Origin: a virus
Length of the DNA stretch: 54,181 bases
IMG/VR virus record: IMGVR_UViG_3300032116_000266
Coordinates: 1-54,181 of that record
Direction: 5' to 3' (one strand)
Below the pieces are notes generated by a model. That model was not told the DNA's origin and did no database searches. It worked only from the letters and a program-made list of their open reading frames with translations. Both the position numbers and the translations under genes were made by a program. Below are positions 52,420 to 54,181 of this stretch, one piece after another (the first letter of the stretch is position 1; each line of letters begins with the position of its first letter).

Positions 52420-53075
52420 CACATTTAGTTATCAAAACAAACAACTACATACTAATCACTTCTGATGAGGAGATTAAAGAAGGGGATTGGGTGACAGATA
52501 GTTATGGTGTATTTAGATACGCTAACGATAATCCATGTCAAAAAGTATTCGGAGACTGCAAAAAAATAATTGCCCACCTATCGCTAAACAACTCACCAAT
52601 TTTAGATGGAGTAGATTTACTACCACCATTACCGATGACATTCCCTACTATTGAGTGTATAGGAGATAATTTATGGGAAGAACTTACGGGTGGTCAAGAG
52701 GTTTCTGTAAACAGAGGTGATTGGTCTTTTGGATTTGGAATAGGTTACAACAAAGCCAAAGAGAAATATAAATTCACAGAGGAGGATATGAGAGATGCTG
52801 TTGAAATAGCTTGTTGGAATATGATTGGAAAAACAGTAACAGAATCTTTAATAAAAGATCTAGTAGAAGAATCTTTAATAAAAGATCTAGTAGAAAAAAC
52901 AATACAATCCATATCACAATCAAAACTACCTGTTGGATTTAATTGTGAAATAGAAGTTGAATGTACTGGTAATGACAATAATGGTTGTTTTATGGACGCA
53001 CCAGGACATAATTGCGGTTGTGTTAAAACAAAAATCATCAACGGAGTGATGAAAGGAGAATGGATATTTGAATAA
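52416..53075 (+). CDS. Bacteroidota-phage hypothetical protein with tandem 9-residue duplication
   Basis: The protein has 219 residues. The start (TNNYILITSDEEIKEGDWV ... NPCQKVFGDCKKIIAH, then PILDGVDLLPPLP) matches a type of protein frequent in Bacteroidota phages, of unknown function. Near residues 143-160 the 9-residue unit ESLIKDLVE occurs twice in tandem, encoded by an exact 27-bp duplication. The C-terminal part has four cysteines and reads CEIEVECTGN, then CGCVKTKI. Coupled to the HAD gene by ATGA. Confidence 0.62.
   Translation: MTHLVIKTNNYILITSDEEIKEGDWVTDSYGVFRYANDNPCQKVFGDCKKIIAHLSLNNSPILDGVDLLPPLPMTFPTIECIGDNLWEELTGGQEVSVNRGDWSFGFGIGYNKAKEKYKFTEEDMRDAVEIACWNMIGKTVTESLIKDLVEESLIKDLVEKTIQSISQSKLPVGFNCEIEVECTGNDNNGCFMDAPGHNCGCVKTKIINGVMKGEWIFE
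52842..52895. repeat. Perfect 27-bp tandem duplication
   Basis: Two identical 27-bp units (52842-52868 and 52869-52895), in frame, code for ESLIKDLVE twice. No mismatch is present, so the event is recent. Confidence 0.95.
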
Positions 53076-53095
53076 CCAATTAAAATTATTAATAA

Positions 53096-53248
53096 ATGAT
53101 CATAGTCGGAGATATTGTATTTCATACACTTTCAAAGTTATATTTCATTTGTGAAAACAATAAACAACAAAGGTGGATGAATATGAACTCATTTTATATT
53201 AAAAAAAATGATGTAAATTTGCCACAAACTTATTTTAAGAAACTATAA
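53096..53248 (+). CDS. Short protein of unknown function
   Basis: The product has 50 residues: MIIVGDIVFHTLSKLYFICE, then basic residues and a Lys-rich end. It fills most of the 183-nt gap between the preceding gene and the gp47-like gene. The pattern VGDIV...YFICENN is like small barrel proteins elsewhere in this cluster. As a short frame it may still be chance. Confidence 0.5.
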   Translation: MIIVGDIVFHTLSKLYFICENNKQQRWMNMNSFYIKKNDVNLPQTYFKKL

Positions 53249-53258
53249 AAAAATTAAA

Positions 53259-54038
53259 ATGATTAACAAAATAGTTCACTTCTCTGATCTTCATATCAGA
53301 TTATTCAAAGATCACGATCTATACCGGGGCATTATAGGTAAGATGTTAAAACAGTTTGGAGAAATTGCCCCGGATAGAATCGTATTCACCGGAGACCTTG
53401 TTCATTCCAAAAACCAAATGACACCTGAACTTATTGAGATGGTATCTTGGGTCCTAACAGAATGTTCCAAAATTGCAAAGACAGTCCTCATCATAGGGAA
53501 CCACGACTTCTTGGAGAATAATATGTCCCGACTTGATGCTCTTACACCGATCATTGACTCTCTTGATAACGAGAATATAGTTTATTACAAGGACAGAGGT
53601 GTGTATGTAGACGACAATATTGAATGGGTTGTATATTCCTTAACAGAACACAACCTCCCACCAGTTATTGAACCATCTGACAAAAGAAAGATCGGTTTAT
53701 TTCACGGACCTGTTAGAGGGTTATCAACAGACATCGGATATAAGTTTGACGAGGGATTTGATTCTGACAAGTTCAAAGGATGTGATCTAGTACTGTGTGG
53801 CGATATCCACAAAAGACAGGTGTTTGATATTCCGGGAGGAAAGAAGGCATATATGATCGGGTCAACCATTCAACAGAATTTCGGTGAGACAATCTCCAAA
53901 CACGGATTTGGTCTTTACGATGTGGAAAAAGATAAATATACTTTCACAGATTTGGAAAATCCAAAACCTTTCTTATCTTTTTATATAAACTCTTTTGATA
54001 ATTTAGAAAATGGAACAGAACGACTTGTTAACGCTTAA
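53259..54038 (+). CDS. Recombination nuclease subunit, gp47/SbcD/Mre11-like
   Basis: The protein has 259 residues and is a calcineurin-like metallophosphoesterase. Motifs in order: FSDLHI (Asp 10, His 12), FTGDLVHSK (Asp 46), IGNHDF (Asn 81, His 82), LFHGPVRG, and CGDIHKRQ: all metal ligands of the Mre11/SbcD family. It would pair with a gp46/SbcC-like ATPase to resect DNA ends. It is shorter than T4 gp47 (about 340), lacking part of the C-terminal cap. The partner gene may lie beyond the right edge. The end overlaps the next gene by 29 nt. Confidence 0.88.
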   Translation: MINKIVHFSDLHIRLFKDHDLYRGIIGKMLKQFGEIAPDRIVFTGDLVHSKNQMTPELIEMVSWVLTECSKIAKTVLIIGNHDFLENNMSRLDALTPIIDSLDNENIVYYKDRGVYVDDNIEWVVYSLTEHNLPPVIEPSDKRKIGLFHGPVRGLSTDIGYKFDEGFDSDKFKGCDLVLCGDIHKRQVFDIPGGKKAYMIGSTIQQNFGETISKHGFGLYDVEKDKYTFTDLENPKPFLSFYINSFDNLENGTERLVNA

Positions 54039-54181
54039 TATACCCAAGATAGATGGGGATGATGTAATTGCTTTTTGTAAATTAAATGAAATAGAAAACA
54101 TTGATAATTTTCTTTTTTCTTGTTTCAAAAAAGGTCTGTATATTGAGAAGTATGGGCTTTATGGAAATAGTGAACCGGTTT
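54010..54181 (+). CDS. Small conserved phage protein, cut by window edge
   Basis: The frame starts at ATG 54010 inside the end of the gp47-like gene and is open to the window end (57 codons). The text VIAFCKLNEIENIDNFLFSC then FKKGLYIEKYGLYG resembles short segments that I recall between or in gp47 and gp46-type genes of large phages (F---CF--G--IEKYGLL). It is therefore likely either a small gene or the start of a longer one in the same operon. Confidence 0.6.
   Translation, partial: MEQNDLLTLNIPKIDGDDVIAFCKLNEIENIDNFLFSCFKKGLYIEKYGLYGNSEPV

Overview
This window looks like part of a large, T4-like contractile-tailed phage (Caudoviricetes) of a Bacteroidota host, most likely a flavobacterium. 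Phage hallmarks are a gp32-like ssDNA-binding protein, a UvsX/RecA recombinase, a 5' nuclease of the T4 Rnh type, a DnaB/gp41-type helicase, a DnaG-type primase, a gp47/SbcD-like nuclease, baseplate proteins like gp25 and gp6, and a very large set of tail and fibre genes. The Bacteroidota link rests on several independent signs. The DNA is AT-rich, and most genes lack a Shine-Dalgarno sequence and have an A/T-rich stretch before ATG. Two promoters fit the Bacteroidota form TTTG-N19/20-TAnnTTTG. A DUF5522 gene is present, and one fibre carries SprB-type repeats known from flavobacterial gliding adhesins. No tRNA, rRNA, CRISPR array, integrase or insertion sequence was seen. Every gene but one lies on the + strand.

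Layout. (1) 1-5583: a giant virion protein cut by the left window edge, probably baseplate-hub related, and two small genes. (2) 5653-13207: the replication, recombination and nucleotide block, with gp32-like SSB, an unknown protein, UvsX, 5' nuclease, an unknown protein, replicative helicase and a class II (B12-dependent) ribonucleotide reductase. Rho-independent terminators follow several of these genes. (3) 13288-14354: a free-standing HNH endonuclease, a DUF5522 protein and a small helical protein. (4) 14373-29898: baseplate and tail block with gp25, gp6, an 1851-residue protein with an internal hydrophobic hairpin, four unrecognised structural proteins and a 981-residue baseplate-like protein. 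(5) 29898-46746: fibre block built from SprB-type repeats, DUF285/BspA-type repeats, cysteine-rich modules and Thr-Pro stalks. A glycosyltransferase and a 59-residue minus-strand gene sit inside it. (6) 46772-54181: second replication and early block with RuvC-like nuclease, primase, PD-(D/E)XK nuclease, a run of about a dozen small overlapping genes, a HAD protein, a gp47-like nuclease and a cut gene at the right edge.

How it fits together. SSB, UvsX, the gp47-like nuclease, the RuvC-like protein and the PD-(D/E)XK nuclease would form a recombination-dependent replication system with helicase and primase. The ribonucleotide reductase supplies precursors. The structural block would build a complex baseplate carrying several exchangeable fibres. 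Several fibre proteins seem to share one short N-terminal module, and their stalks share nearly identical DNA repeats, so the block looks suited to fibre swapping and stalk-length change. The glycosyltransferase among the Thr-Pro-rich fibres resembles, by motif layout, eukaryotic hydroxyproline/serine O-glycosyltransferases. This suggests, as inference only, that the phage glycosylates its own stalks.
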